Assembly (NCBI GenBank): GCA_015680685.1
Contig: MNCI01004656.1
Location: 2,270,904-2,299,289 of the forward strand
DNA length: 28,386 nucleotides
Direction of reading: 5' to 3'
Origin: Gnetum montanum
Lineage: Eukaryota > Streptophyta > Gnetopsida > Gnetales > Gnetaceae
A model generated the notes under the pieces. That model searched no databases. It was not told the origin of the DNA and saw only the letters and a list, made by a program, of their open reading frames with translations. Below are positions 9,461 through 19,919 of the stretch, piece by piece. Position 1 is the stretch's first letter, and each line of letters opens with the position of its first letter. A program made the translations under genes and the position numbers.

Positions 9461-12250
9461 TCATAAAATCTCAAAGTTGTATTTTTATATTTGAGAAACT
9501 ATTCAACCTATTCCATCACATAGAGGAAGTTTTTGTCATTGGTCATGGGCTTGTCACCCTAGTTGTGCTTGACCTCCTCCATGCATCACCAACTATGAAC
9601 TTTAGCCTTGGGTTGTTGCTATTGGGATTTCTCCTCTATCTTCTGGCTTTGGATTTTGTGCTCCTCCCATGGCTTTTTGGTTGAAGTGGGTTTAGTAGAG
9701 GAGTCCATGGGTATAGAAGATATGGGAGTGGGCTTTGGTGGATCCACTTCCTTGTGTATCTCAGTTTGCTTGTCACACTTGTTGTTAGGCCTTTGCTTAT
9801 GCTTCTTCCTCTACTTGATTGAGAATTTGTGGTTGTTGTTGTTTGTGTTGGAGAAAGAATTTGTGGCATTAGCCACCACAGAAGGCCATTATTTGGTTGT
9901 TGCTATTGGGATGGGCTATAGTGGGTTTGGGGACCCTGATGACAAAAGGTCCCTTAGAGGCATTCATAATGGTACTCTCATGACAAAAGGGGATCTTGAG
10001 CTTGTGGAAGTTGAAGAAGCCCTTTCATCATGAAGGGGTATCTAAATCACAACTGGTTTCCTTGTGGGTATCCAACTATCATCTATGTTGAACATCGATA
10101 TAATAAATGCAACATTTTTGGTGTTCAATGAGTCCTTATGCACTTGCATCAATTGGTTCTATGGTTAGATAGGGTTGGATGCATCTATAACTAGCTCTCC
10201 CATATCTATCATCTTTTGAAGGTCATCCTTCAGTGCAAGGTAGAATTTTGTGTCATGAAAAGGTAGTTCGTGATAGTGGCAAAAGTGGTCTAACATGAAG
10301 TATCTAGATAGCTATGGGTCATCCTTTATTACTTGGGTGGGACCTTTGGCTATCTCACATAGCCTATCATGCTTCTTTTGGTAAGCTTTAGTAATTTGCT
10401 TATATTGAATGTGTCCACATTTTAATAGTTGGTCTAGTAGCCCAAATGGTTTTAGTGGTAGCCTAGTATATTTGAACTTGTCCTTCATCTCAAAGTTGGA
10501 TTTGACTGTTGTTGATGTGGTGCCCCAAAAGGTTGACGATTCCTTATCTTGGTTACTAGTAGGAGGATTCGTTGGGTTGGTCCTTGGCCTTTGGTTAGTG
10601 GGTTTGGCCTCTTTGATTATTATTTATATAGCCACATTATTTTTTTTACTCCTCTCTTTGTTCTTTTTCTTGTCTGTTGATTTTTGTATGCCATGTAGGC
10701 CGAGTCATGATTGTCATCCACGACATCCTCTATGTTCTTGATTTGAGAGTATTCTTAACTAAGTATTTATGGTTTAAGATAGTATAACTTGAATTTACTA
10801 AAATTATTTACACCCTCCCCCCTCCTTGAATATAGCCAACAAGTGGGATTTGGCTATAGGCTCTAGTATCTCATTTAGTAGACCATTCCACCATTGGATG
10901 AACTTTTGTGCTAGCTCAAAAGGTTCCTCCTTGAACCTAATTAGTTGATCAAGTATAGTATTGAGCTTCAAGTTATACTTGAAGTTATTAAAAAATTGGG
11001 CAATGAGGTCTTCAAGGGAGGATATGGATCCTCTAGGAAGGACATAGTACTAATCAAGTGCTTTCCCAATTAAGCATAGAGGGAAGATTCTTATTATAAT
11101 GTGTAGCCATGATTGCAATGGTAAGCACTTAGATTGAAAGATTATAAGGTGAGTGTTGGTATCACCTTCTCCATTATACTTGCTAATTTGAGGAATAGGG
11201 ATACCAAGAGGAAGTGTTAAGGATGGAACCATAGGATTGATGTTATCATCCTAGTAAAAATCCATGATTTTAACACTTTGGAAAGTATAGGCCTTGAGCC
11301 TCTTCCATTTCTCCATTAGGTCTTGGATCATCTAGAAGGCCTGATCTAGGCCCTGTAGTGATCTTGTTAGCTATGGGGCTTACACAAATGACTATAGTAT
11401 TTTTTGGAAGGCTTGTGGCCTCATTATTAATTGTAAGATAGAGGAGATGGGTTGCATCATAACTATCTTCTATGGACCAAACACGAAGAAAGACATTTGT
11501 GCTAGTCTCTAGGGAACAAATGGAACAAAGGGAATATGTGACCCCTATGTTGCTTGAGGTCCCATGGTGGGTTCCACGTAACTAGTCAACAAGTTAGTGG
11601 TAGTAACTATGATTGACATCAGTTGTAATGACCTAGGCTAGGTGACAAGTGGCATGGAGAAATGAAAAGTAATTATTTATGACACTGATTATGCTTGGTG
11701 CATAGTGATAACTGGCATGGGCCCAAACATTGTTAAGTATAGTGGGGATGTAGGCAATGGGATGTGTCCAGAGGAAGAGGCGAAGGGGGTAGAGGTAGAC
11801 ACTATGATCTTGGAGATCCCTTGTTAGAAGAGTACCCCCAAAAGGTTCTCAGGTTCAAACTTCATTGCAAATTCATCTTCCTCCTCTAATTGCCCATCGA
11901 AGGTAGCCTTCAAGTTATCTTCATCAACCTCAATGAGGAGGGCTAAGATGTTAGTGTAGAGGTCATTAAGGCGTATTTGGTCATAGAGGGAGGGAATATA
12001 CTCATTCCCATCGCAATGGATGAGCTCAAATTCCTTCTTGGATTCTACTTTTGCTTGTGGAATCAACATGCGAACTTGGATCTTGGTGTAAATGTATAGT
12101 GCTCTTTATTTATTGCTAAGAACCTAGGACATTGCACCCTAAGTCTTAGAGACTACCTACATTCAATTATGGTGGGGTATTTGGAGTCATAGACCCTCAT
12201 GCACTATTGATCAGACCCATTATCATTATAGTTAAAAGTCAATTTGGTCA
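9461..12250 (-). pseudogene. Gag polyprotein region of left element
   Basis: Gag forms the particle that encloses the RNA. The N-terminal part reads QSLRLRVQCPRFLAINKEHY (right element: QSLRLCNQFSKYRALYDEQH), then continues through 12069-11824 with FDGQLEEEDEF. The gag core follows: ISKYNGEGDTNTHLIIF (11232-11050), SSLEDLIAQFFNNFKYNLK and FIQWWNGLLNEI, which match the plant retrotransposon gag family. Further on, LPLKPFGLLDQLL and a zinc-knuckle relic FCHYHELPFHDTKFYLALK (near 10290-10230) are present. The last Cys of the usual knuckle is Tyr. The frame changes several times, and TAG stops are common. No clear start codon was found; 12250 is the furthest point with visible similarity. Confidence 0.85.
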
Positions 12251-12479
12251 ATTTTGGGATAGACATGCCAAAAATGGCTTGAGACAAGCTACAAAAGGTA
12301 AAAATAGAAATAAATTCTAGTAAGTGGAATCCAAAAATGATGAAAATAAGCAAGAATGACTAAGAACAAAGTAATTACTATAAATAGTAAGTGAGGGGTA
12401 AGTGGGGTATACCCTAAATCCAAGGGGTTACCATATATGGAAAGTTTCATGCCCCCATGGCCATTCCATTTACGAAAAA
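12251..12479 (-). other. Leader of left element
   Basis: On the minus strand this AT-rich stretch resembles the leader of the right element just before gag (words such as TTAGTCATT, TTATTTTCAT and TTTTACC in similar order). I found no primer binding site in it. Confidence 0.4.
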
Positions 12480-12850
12480 TAGTAACGAGGTTGTACCTTT
12501 CATGCTAGCTTTACTCCTTTCATGCTAGGTCTTCAACCTTCCATGTTGGCATTGCAAGATCCTTACTGGAGTTTATTTCATGTTAAAATCTTGGTCATGT
12601 TGCTTTATGCTAGGGGGGAGGTATCAACATTGGAGGGATGAAAGATTAATGCTAGGGATGAAAGTCAAAACCTTCCATGCTAAGTGTTACCCCCTTTCTA
12701 CACTGGGGGTAGGTGAGATCCACCTCCTTGCACCTCTCCACATTTGTCTTAATGCCTCTATGCTAGGAGTAGGTAACCCATAGCTCTTCACACTGGGTGT
12801 ATAGATACTAGATGACTCTTTTCACATGGGGAATGAGGTTGTAACCACTT
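12480..12850. repeat. Repeated CATGCTAGG/CATGTTGG boxes near the 5' end of the left element
   Basis: Boxes such as TTTCATGCTAGG, TTCCATGTTGG, TTATGCTAGG, CCATGCTAAG, CTATGCTAGG and CACACTGGG occur at irregular 30-60 bp intervals. The same words make up the 185-bp array at 3650-5538 inside the same element. This stretch may be part of the left 5' LTR, but no LTR border was seen. Confidence 0.55.
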
Positions 12851-13299
12851 ATGAGGCATTTTTTAGTCCCAACAGTATGAAACATGTGATATTTCCCCTC
12901 ATGGATTATAACCTTCACATTTACAATGAATTTTTTCCTTAGGTTTCATGCGATGGATTTACAAAGGTTACAACATGAAAATTTGTTGGTGTTTTAGTTT
13001 ATGGTTGGATTTAGTGAAAATATTAGGACTCAAGATAACACCAGATAACATGGTTGGATATTGTAGGTTACATAACACCAGACAACATTCTTAGAAGTCT
13101 TGCCTCAATTCCAAGCCTTATATGGGTATATCACACAAGAATCACAAAACAACCAAATAGGAGAAGGCCCACTAATGGTTCTAGAAATCCCTAGTGAAAT
13201 TGAAAATGAACTATTAGATAATGCAACTGGCCAATGTAGCAAGCATAGCACACATTGTGGCCTATTTTGCAAGATTTTTCAGAGTGTCAATAGTAGTCT
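12851..13299. other. Junction between the two elements, no gene recognised
   Basis: The border between the left element and the right LTR must lie here or close by. A short direct repeat of ATAACACCAGANAACAT occurs at about 13039 and 13074. A frame from 13100 to 13290 has protein-like composition (GEGPLMVLEIPSEIENELL) but runs straight into the 139-bp array and matches nothing I know. No TG/CA termini or target duplication could be identified. Confidence 0.35.
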
Positions 13300-14150
13300 C
13301 ATGAATTTTTTTTTTTTGAAGTGTCCTACTATGCTCCCTAGCATAACTAGCATAGCACACATTTCCATGGCCAGTTTATCTAAGTGTCAAGCCAAAAGTG
13401 GTTAGGGGTTGCTTGGGATGGATGAAATAATTTAGCAAATTTTCTATCTCCTGGGTTGTCATGCTTGCTACACACCCCAACGTACCTAGCTTGACACATG
13501 TCCTAGTAGTCAGTTTACCCAAGTACCAAGCTAGAGGTTGTTAAAAGTGCTTAGGATGGAAAAAATAGTTTAGCAAATTTTCTATCTTTTAGGTTTTCAC
13601 ACTTTGCTACACTCCCCAGTACTAGGCTAGAGGTTTTCAAATGTGTTTGGATGGAAAAAAAATCTGGAAAATTTTCTATCTTCCAAGCTATCATGCTCTA
13701 CTATGCTTCCCAGCATACCGAACTTCACACATGTCCCAGTAGCTAGTTCACCCAAGTACCAAGCTATAGGTTCTCAAAAGTGCTCAAGATGGCAAAAATA
13801 GTTTAACAAATTTTCTATCTTTTGGGCTATCATGCTCTGCTATGCTGCATAGAGTAGCCAGCATAACTTAGGTTCTAGTGCCAAGTTTTTTCTAAGTGTT
13901 GGACAAGGATCTATTAAGCTAGCTCGACATCAAAGACACATTTGGCACATTTCCTAACTTTCAAGGCTACCTCTCCTGCTATGCCCTAGAGCGTAGCTAG
14001 TGTTCCATAAAGGAAGACTATAGATTTCATCAAAATTTGGCTAAGTGTTCCTACTATGCTCCCCAGTGTAGCTAGCATAACCAATGTGAAAAATCAAAAT
14101 TTTGCAAATTTTCACTAAGTGTTGTGTTACACTCTAGAGCATAGCCAACT
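13300..14150. repeat. ~139-bp tandem array upstream of the LTR promoter
   Basis: The anchor TTCTATCT (or variant) occurs at 13442, 13580, 13674, 13813, 13951 (TTCCTAAC) and about 14111 (TTCACTAA). Spacings are 138, 94, 139, 138 and 160 bp; the 94-bp unit has an internal deletion. A partial unit precedes 13442. Each unit has a near-palindromic core such as TATGCTCCCTAGCATA or TATGCTTCCCAGCATA, followed by CCCAAGTACCAAGCTAGAGG and a purine-rich AAGTGCTCAGGATGGAAAAA part. It lies upstream of the TATA box, so it probably belongs to the LTR U3 region. Confidence 0.78.
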
Positions 14151-14481
14151 TGCCACTCAAGAAAAGCCTCCAAAAACCTCTAGAAGCCTTTAGAACTCAG
14201 CATCAGCCTTTGTCCTAACTCCAATGTCTCTCTGGTGACCAAGATTAGTAGTTTGCATTTCTTTTGTACGCCCATTGATCCCAAAAATTGTTCCTATGCT
14301 TGGCCCAACTTGAAAGAGGGGGAAGACATACTCTTGGAGCATAGCCTCCAAGTTGCATTGTCTTTGCACTATTTGCAGGTACCTTGTGATCTTTCAAACT
14401 CTAGCACATGCAATCTAGTATGGTCATAGTTCAGTAGTCTCTAGGTACATATTGCTATCTTTTAGAGTGTAACACTTTTCT

Positions 14482-14495
14482 ACTATCATGATAGT
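14482..14495. promoter_or_regulatory. Perfect 14-bp palindrome upstream of the LTR TATA box
   Basis: ACTATCATGATAGT is its own reverse complement and lies about 90 bp before the TATA box. It is flanked by GTGTAAC-type words. A second short hairpin, ATGCCA-TG-TGGCAT (14527-14540), lies between it and the TATA box. They could be protein-binding sites or chance; the sequence does not decide. Confidence 0.4.
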
Positions 14496-14586
14496 GTAAC
14501 ATGACAATGTAACCCCATCTACGCTCATGCCATGTGGCATCCCTACCATGTGGTGCTCGATTGGCATTTCATGCTAAACCTAGCCC

Positions 14587-14594
14587 TATAAATT
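14587..14594 (+). promoter_or_regulatory. TATA box of the right LTR
   Basis: TATAAATT sits in CCCTATAAATTTGCC, followed about 30 bp later by AACACTCTAGGGG, a suitable start region. It is about 690 bp before the LTR end. No competing TATA was noticed nearby on this strand. Confidence 0.6.
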
Positions 14595-15278
14595 TGCCTA
14601 CATCCAACACTCTAGGGGTTGGAAAATCAAAAGAGCATTGAGCATTTGAGATATTTCAGCATCCTCGACGCTCTCGTATTTGAGCATTTGAGCTTCACAC
14701 CTTAGCATCTCCTAGAATGCAGTCCACCATTGCACCTGTAGAACACAGCAGCAATCAACCTAGCAAGTTCAGCCTTCCTTGCAATCATTAGCTCCATGTA
14801 TCAAATGTTCTAGAGACTATGACTACACTGTTATGCTACCACTATGCTTACTTCACACCACATACTATTCTCACCTCCTATCTAGCAGAAGCTACACTAC
14901 CTAGTTTTGAAACGATGAATTTCTTTATCGTCAAGCTTTGTTTCATTTCTTTTCTAAGAATTTTTCTCTAATATTAAACATAAGTCTTTCATTTCTCCAC
15001 TATTAAATACATATTTTCATGCTCATGTCACTATTATCAAGCTAGGACTCTCTGCTATGCTTTTTCTTGCTATCCGAGTGTCCACATGTAATGCTCTACA
15101 AACCCCTCTTATAATTGGTCATTCTAACACCACGTAAGTCCTTATTTAATCAACCAAACCATTTAGGGCACCTCATTTTTATTTCCTAGCATGGCCCTCA
15201 CCCAAATTCAAGGTTAGGCTATATGCCCACCAACCTCTTGGTGTTCTAGCCACCAATGTTTTTGAATTTCACAGTTTT

Positions 15279-15297
15279 TGGTGCTAGAAGGAGGGCC
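15279..15297 (+). other. Primer binding site of right element
   Basis: TGGTGCTAGAAGGAGGGCC begins with TGG, the complement of a tRNA CCA end, and lies five bases after the putative LTR terminus. TGGCGC... would be the likely undecayed form, with a C-to-T change at the CpG. It is not the common initiator-Met site (TGGTATCAGAGC). I cannot name the tRNA with certainty. Confidence 0.65.
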
Positions 15298-15729
15298 TCC
15301 CATTCCTTCTATATTCAAGGATAGTTCTATGTGCTTTCTACACCTCTGTCACTAGTGGTAAGCTAGCATAGACATAATAGTCCTATGGACCTACCATGGT
15401 AGTAGCTAGATCATAGGCCAGCATAGGAGTTGTCTGTGTTTCAATTGGTGTAGATTGGTCCCAGTTGTTGGTTCCCTTGTAACCCCATAGGATGAAAAGC
15501 CTGATTATGTCCATGAGGTCAAGATTTGAGTGCTCTAGAGAGCATAACAACCATTTAGAGTGTAACGAGTGGAATTCCAGAGTTAGTCATTTTTTTACAA
15601 CATTTCCAAAGTTAGTCATTTTTTACCCTATTTTCATAGTTTGTATACTTAGTTATTTTTCCAATGTTTTCTACACTTGAACATTTTTTATCAGCATGTT
15701 TATTTTCTCACATATTTCTACATAGAAAC
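15298..15729 (+). other. Leader of right element between primer binding site and gag
   Basis: No protein-like frame. GAGAGCATAAC and AGAGTGTAAC words (15535-15570) recall the hairpin units of the arrays. AGTTAGTCATTTTTT occurs twice with a 29-bp period (15581, 15610), with a weaker third copy near 15648. Confidence 0.5.
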
Positions 15730-18520
15730 ATGAATGCTGTGAATACTTTCACCTTTTGCCTGAGCATGGAGGTGGCTCATCCCATTCAACAAGTGGAAGA
15801 CATTAAGCAACTACTCAGCCCTGTATTACCACAACAGTAGTCACTTAGATTGTGTAACCAGTTTTCTAAATATAGGGCATTGTATGATGAATGACACAAT
15901 TTCCTTTGTGTGAAGCTTTAGGTAGGCTTGTCCTTAGACCGCTAAGAAATAGAAGCGAAGTGTAATTATTTAGGAAGGAATTCCTTCCCACCCTTGATGC
16001 ATTCATCCTACTTATTGACACCTTTAGGTGGCTCCTAGACCAACTTATTAGGGTAAGTGTGCCCAAAGAACAAGATGCAGTATCAAACTATGACAAGTCC
16101 CTGTAGGATGGGTAGGAGGAGCCTGAGTCCCATTTAGATAGTGGTATTTCATTTTATGCCTCTATCCAATAGCCAACCTTCAATTTTGTGCCACACCAGT
16201 CACAGTCCTCTACCTTCTTTAAGGCAACGATGACACTTTGGCAACCTAAGTCAACACTTATGATAGCTAGCCACCAAGTCCTACATGTGCAACAAAGTAC
16301 AAGACCTTCTACCGCTCTCCCATTTCTCATATCCTCATAGTCAATGTAACCCTCCCTACCAACATCTATGATGCTAACACTACCATATCTTCACATGATG
16401 CCCATATCATATCTACCAAAAAGTCATGTGCCCCTCATCCCAGTCATCTCAGAAGCACATCCAACAATAGCTCAAGCACCAACCATGTGGTGGGCCATGA
16501 CCTCTATGTCTATGGCATATTGATCACACATGCCACAATACATGCAATAGCAAACTCAACAAGCATCACATGTGGTGGCATAGCCCACAACAGGGCTATG
16601 GGCCACTTTGATGACACCACTAGCAGTGCAGCCAATGTAACTCGCTACAACATCCTCGAGTTTGGATCATGTGTTCAAACTCATTCAAACTTTCACGTAG
16701 GAGGTTAGGTAGCTTAAACTGGCCAACTTAGAAATGGTTCATGTGATGGACTTCTATTAAGATGACCCCATTAGTCCTACAGTCCCACCACTAACTTTTC
16801 CTCCTATGGTCCAACTTCCTCAATTCACTAAATACAATGGCGACGGGGAACCCAACGTCCACCTGGTAGCCTTCCATTCTGAATTCCTGCTTTTGCAAGC
16901 ATGGCCACATGTAATCATATGTGTCTTTATGATTTTCCTGACTAGAAAAGCTCTTGATTGGTACCATGTGCTCCTAGAGCCTCCATATCAACTTTAGAGA
17001 AGCTGCTCAGTCAATTTGTAGCTCGCTTTAGATATAACTTAAAGCCAAAACCCACACTAGACTAGTTAATGAACATTAAGCAAGGGGCACTAGAGCTAGT
17101 TAGAAAATTTATACAACATTGGAGTGCTTTGCTCAATGAAATTCGTGATCCAATAGCAGAAACTCACCTTCTGGGTATCTTTAAGGGCATAGTAAATGAC
17201 TTTATCAAGTTAAATCTATACTACTTAGCCCTACATTCTCTCAACCAAGCTTTTGCTCAAACAAAGAGCATACAAGACATGGCAGAAGCCAATAAGGATC
17301 CAACCTATGTGGCCTACAAAAATGCATATGCAAAAAATAATAAAAAAAGGAAAGGTGACAACAATAGTTGCAGCTATGATTGATGAAGCTAAACCCAATA
17401 ACACTAAGCTGATGGCCAAGGCACCTAAAACCCTAGCCAACAACTACAAGGCATCAAGTTCTAGCAGTGTAAGAACCAACTAGCCTGCACCATTAGTAGC
17501 CATGGGGCAAGCTCCCAAAAGGACAAACTTTGAGCACAAGAACCACTCAAAGTACATCCCCTTGCCCATTAAGCTATTTGAGCTTTTAGATCAATTACTT
17601 AGTGTTGGGCACATTCAACATAAACAAATGTCTAAGGATGCACGAAGATGCCATGAGAGATACTATGAAGTCCTTAGAAACCCTTCTATAGCTATGCCAA
17701 ATGAGCCTCTAGTCCCTAAAAATTTCAGATTTTATCTTTTTTGCAACTACCACTAGCTGTATGTCCATGACACAGACTACTACTTGGCATTGAAAGATGA
17801 TGTTCAATGCATGATTGATCAAGGCAAATTGGTCCTTGATGAAAGCAATCATGTACAACTAGAAAACCAATCCATGAAGGTCTACAAGGACCCACTCAAT
17901 GCTAGTGATGCACGTTACATCATCAATGCTATTAGCATTAATGACAATGTAGAACTATCACATGAATCATTTGTGGTTTGTATACCCTTTGGTGACATTA
18001 GGGCCTCAACATCATCTAGACCACAATTTCCTTTTGTCATCAAAGAATGACCTTGGGTGCCCATGACATCTTTTGTGGTTAGGGCCCCACAAAACATTGC
18101 AATGATGGCAACCTGGACACCTTTTATCATTAGGATGCTAAGATGTGTAGACCCCCAACCTACCTAGGGTTTGGTGGTGGAAATTGCATCATAACTTGCC
18201 CATCCAAAATCTTACCCTAAGAGACATGATGAGCATCTTGTTGACAAAATGACTAGGGAACACATGGAGCTAGGTCCTCCTAATCCCACCCCTTTGTTAG
18301 TCATCCCCATGGCCTCATCGTCTCAGGCTACCAACACAAATGTATATACCTGAAAGACAAGAGCTAAGGCTCAAAAGCCCACTACACAACCAAAAGTCTA
18401 ATCTCCTCCCTGGGAGTTTCATCTCTTAGGATGCATAGAGGAGGTAAAAGCCAACAAAATAACAAATGGTGAAAAAGATTTCTTAGACACGCTTGCACAA
18501 GTTAAACAAAAAAGAACACA
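15730..18520 (+). pseudogene. Gag polyprotein region of right element
   Basis: ATG 15730 opens a frame with EVAHPIQQVEDIKQLLSP and QSLRLCNQFSKYRALYDE, related to the left gag. A frame change near 15895 is followed by LFRKEFLPTLDAFILL and a proline/serine-rich stretch. The gag core is FTKYNGDGEPNVHLVAF, then TRKALDWYHVLLEPP (to 16997), a frameshift, then NIKQGALELVRKFIQHW and LLNEIRDPIAETHLLG (from 17069), as in plant retrotransposon gag domains. A zinc-knuckle relic, FCNYH...HDTDYYLALK, is at 17737-17797; the last Cys position is Tyr. A linker with TAG stops leads to the protease. It is a decayed member of a well-known family. Confidence 0.88.
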
Positions 18521-18529
18521 ACTTTGAGT

Positions 18530-19407
18530 CTATACAACTTGATTATGACCTCGTCTTCTCATCGCGAGGCATTGGTCCACATGCTAGCATCTATTTCTAT
18601 TAAGGAAGATGTTCCAATAGATGAAAAGGCCATTCATGCCACAATGCTCCCACACACAACTTAAGAGTCAAGGTCAACACCCTTGACATCTTGTGATGAG
18701 GAAGTTAAGGTTAACCCTAAAAAGGATTAGGTAGCCACTACACCCATGTTTATAACAATTCATGTAGGCTAGTATAAAATTCATAGGGTGTGTGTCAATG
18801 ATGGGGTAGCAACTACTATCATTCCATTCCCCGTAGTTAATAAGCTTGGCTTGGTTGATTAGATCAAGCAAAAACAAACAACACGCTTGAAATCCTTCAA
18901 TGGGACACACATTGTTGTAAAAGGAATAGTCATAATAGATTTTGTGGTAGGGAAGAAATTCCCCACTAACACTAAATTTATTATAGTTGAAGAAATGCCT
19001 AGATTCAACCTAATTCATGGGAGGTCTTGGCTAACCCAACTATGAGACATTTCTTCACCTATTCACCAAGAGATTTACTTTCCCTATGAGGGTATAGAGG
19101 TGGTGGTCTTTGGGGATAATGTAGCCCCTTTAAACATCAACACTATAGATATAGAACAAGGGTTGGAGATAGAGTTCTCTAAAAATTCACAGCTTGTTTC
19201 TAATGAAAATCAATGTTGTTCAGCTAATTTTAAACAACCAAGTAAGGTGAGGGAGCTCTTTAGGAAGAATTTCCCTTCTCTATAAAAAATGAAAGTCTAG
19301 GAGAATACCATCATGTGCCTCCCAAGATTTATGCACCACCTAAATTGCATTGGGTTAGAAAGCACCTATGCGACAAAGGCATTCCCTTAGTTTGCTTGCA
19401 TGTTTAA
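18530..19407 (+). pseudogene. Aspartic protease region of right element
   Basis: The leading box MTSSSHREALVHMLASIS and the following KEDVPIDEKAIHATML match the conserved S-H-R-x-A-L / D-I linker before the protease in plant Ty3 polyproteins. The active-site region reads VCVNDGVATTIIP (VNDGV at 18794-18808). The left copy has Asp at this first position and relatives have D-x-G, so the catalytic Asp is Asn here (GAT to AAT). The GRPWL box appears as IHGRSWLTQ (about 19012-19038). After HQEIYFPYEG the frame continues past a TAA through ESLGEYHHVPPKIYAPPKL and ends at TAA 19405-19407. This closes gag-pro, well before pol. Confidence 0.85.
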
Positions 19408-19534
19408 CTTGTCATTTTTCCTATTGCCTATATAGTTACAATTGTATTATTTTTTACATCATACATTAGTTATGTCATTTATTTAATTCATGCAATTTCA
19501 TTTATCCTTTTGTAGAAAAATTAAAAAGCATAAC

Positions 19535-19561
19535 AAAAAAGAGAAAAAAGAAAAAAGGGGG
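19535..19561 (+). other. 27-nt polypurine tract after the protease
   Basis: A pure A/G run (A-rich, ending in five G) lies 130 bp after the gag-pro stop. Retroelements use such tracts to prime plus-strand DNA, normally next to the 3' LTR and in some groups also centrally. No LTR start (TG) follows here. It could be a central tract or simply an A-rich run; no comparable tract was seen in the left element. Confidence 0.35.
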
Positions 19562-19565
19562 CTTG

Positions 19566-19740
19566 GAAAGGCCTTAAACTATCGTTTAGCCTACTAAGGC
19601 CTAAAACTAGCAACCAACTCCCTTCCAAATGATGGCATGAAATGGCCTTAAATTAGTAATAGCATGAAATGGCCTTGAACTAGTGATGGCCCTTCTGCCA
19701 TGGCTTTAAATTGGCAAGGGGCCCACAAGGGTCCTAATTA
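19566..19740. repeat. Cluster of AAGGCCTAAAACTAG-type boxes
   Basis: Boxes GGCCTTAAACTA, AAGGCCTAAAACTAGC, ATGGCCTTAAATTAG and ATGGCCTTGAACTAG follow each other at 30-45 bp. They are the inverted counterparts of the boxes at 8165-8330, at the same place relative to the protease of each element. Confidence 0.65.
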
Positions 19741-19919
19741 CATCAATCAAATCATAAGTTAAAATTACAACATTACATGAAATACAACAAAATGAGAAGA
19801 AAATAATTATCATATTTCTATTGAATTATCAATAATGTATGTAGTTCAATTTTACATACAAAACATAAAATCTTCAAAGATGCAAAACTACTTGATAACA
19901 AGGCTACATCTTAGGTATT

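Larger units (their letters stand above)
1..12430 (-). mobile_element. Left Tat-lineage Ty3/gypsy retrotransposon, degraded, 3' end outside window
   Basis: Reading the minus strand, the order is leader, gag, protease, a 5.5 kb spacer, pol N-terminus, RT, RNase H, second RNase H and integrase. This is Ty3/gypsy order, and the second RNase H before integrase marks the plant Tat lineage. All coding parts carry stops and frameshifts. The window starts inside the integrase, so the 3' part and 3' LTR are missing. The 5' LTR is not resolved; no primer binding site was found upstream of gag. The protein fragments resemble those of the right element but are clearly diverged, so the two are different families or old copies. 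The right-hand limit is approximate. Confidence 0.85.
14151..15273 (+). repeat. Downstream part of the right 5' LTR, ending at CA 15272-15273
   Basis: The stretch holds a TATA box at 14587 and a transcribed part of roughly 650 bp, and ends TTTCACA just before a primer binding site. A CA end, a 5-base spacer and then TGG is the usual LTR border. No copy of the LTR at the other end is available in the window, so the assignment rests on this border, the promoter and the position ahead of gag. The sequence GAGCATTTGAG is repeated near 14640-14690. Confidence 0.65.

Noticed and set aside
9608-10033. 141-codon plus-strand open frame
   Set aside because: It lies opposite the gag-protease linker of the left element and has a low-complexity Leu/Val-rich translation typical of an antisense shadow.
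10409-10741. 110-codon plus-strand frame with hydrophobic segments
   Set aside because: It overlaps the left gag on the opposite strand; the hydrophobic runs arise from the complement of Lys/Asn-rich gag codons.
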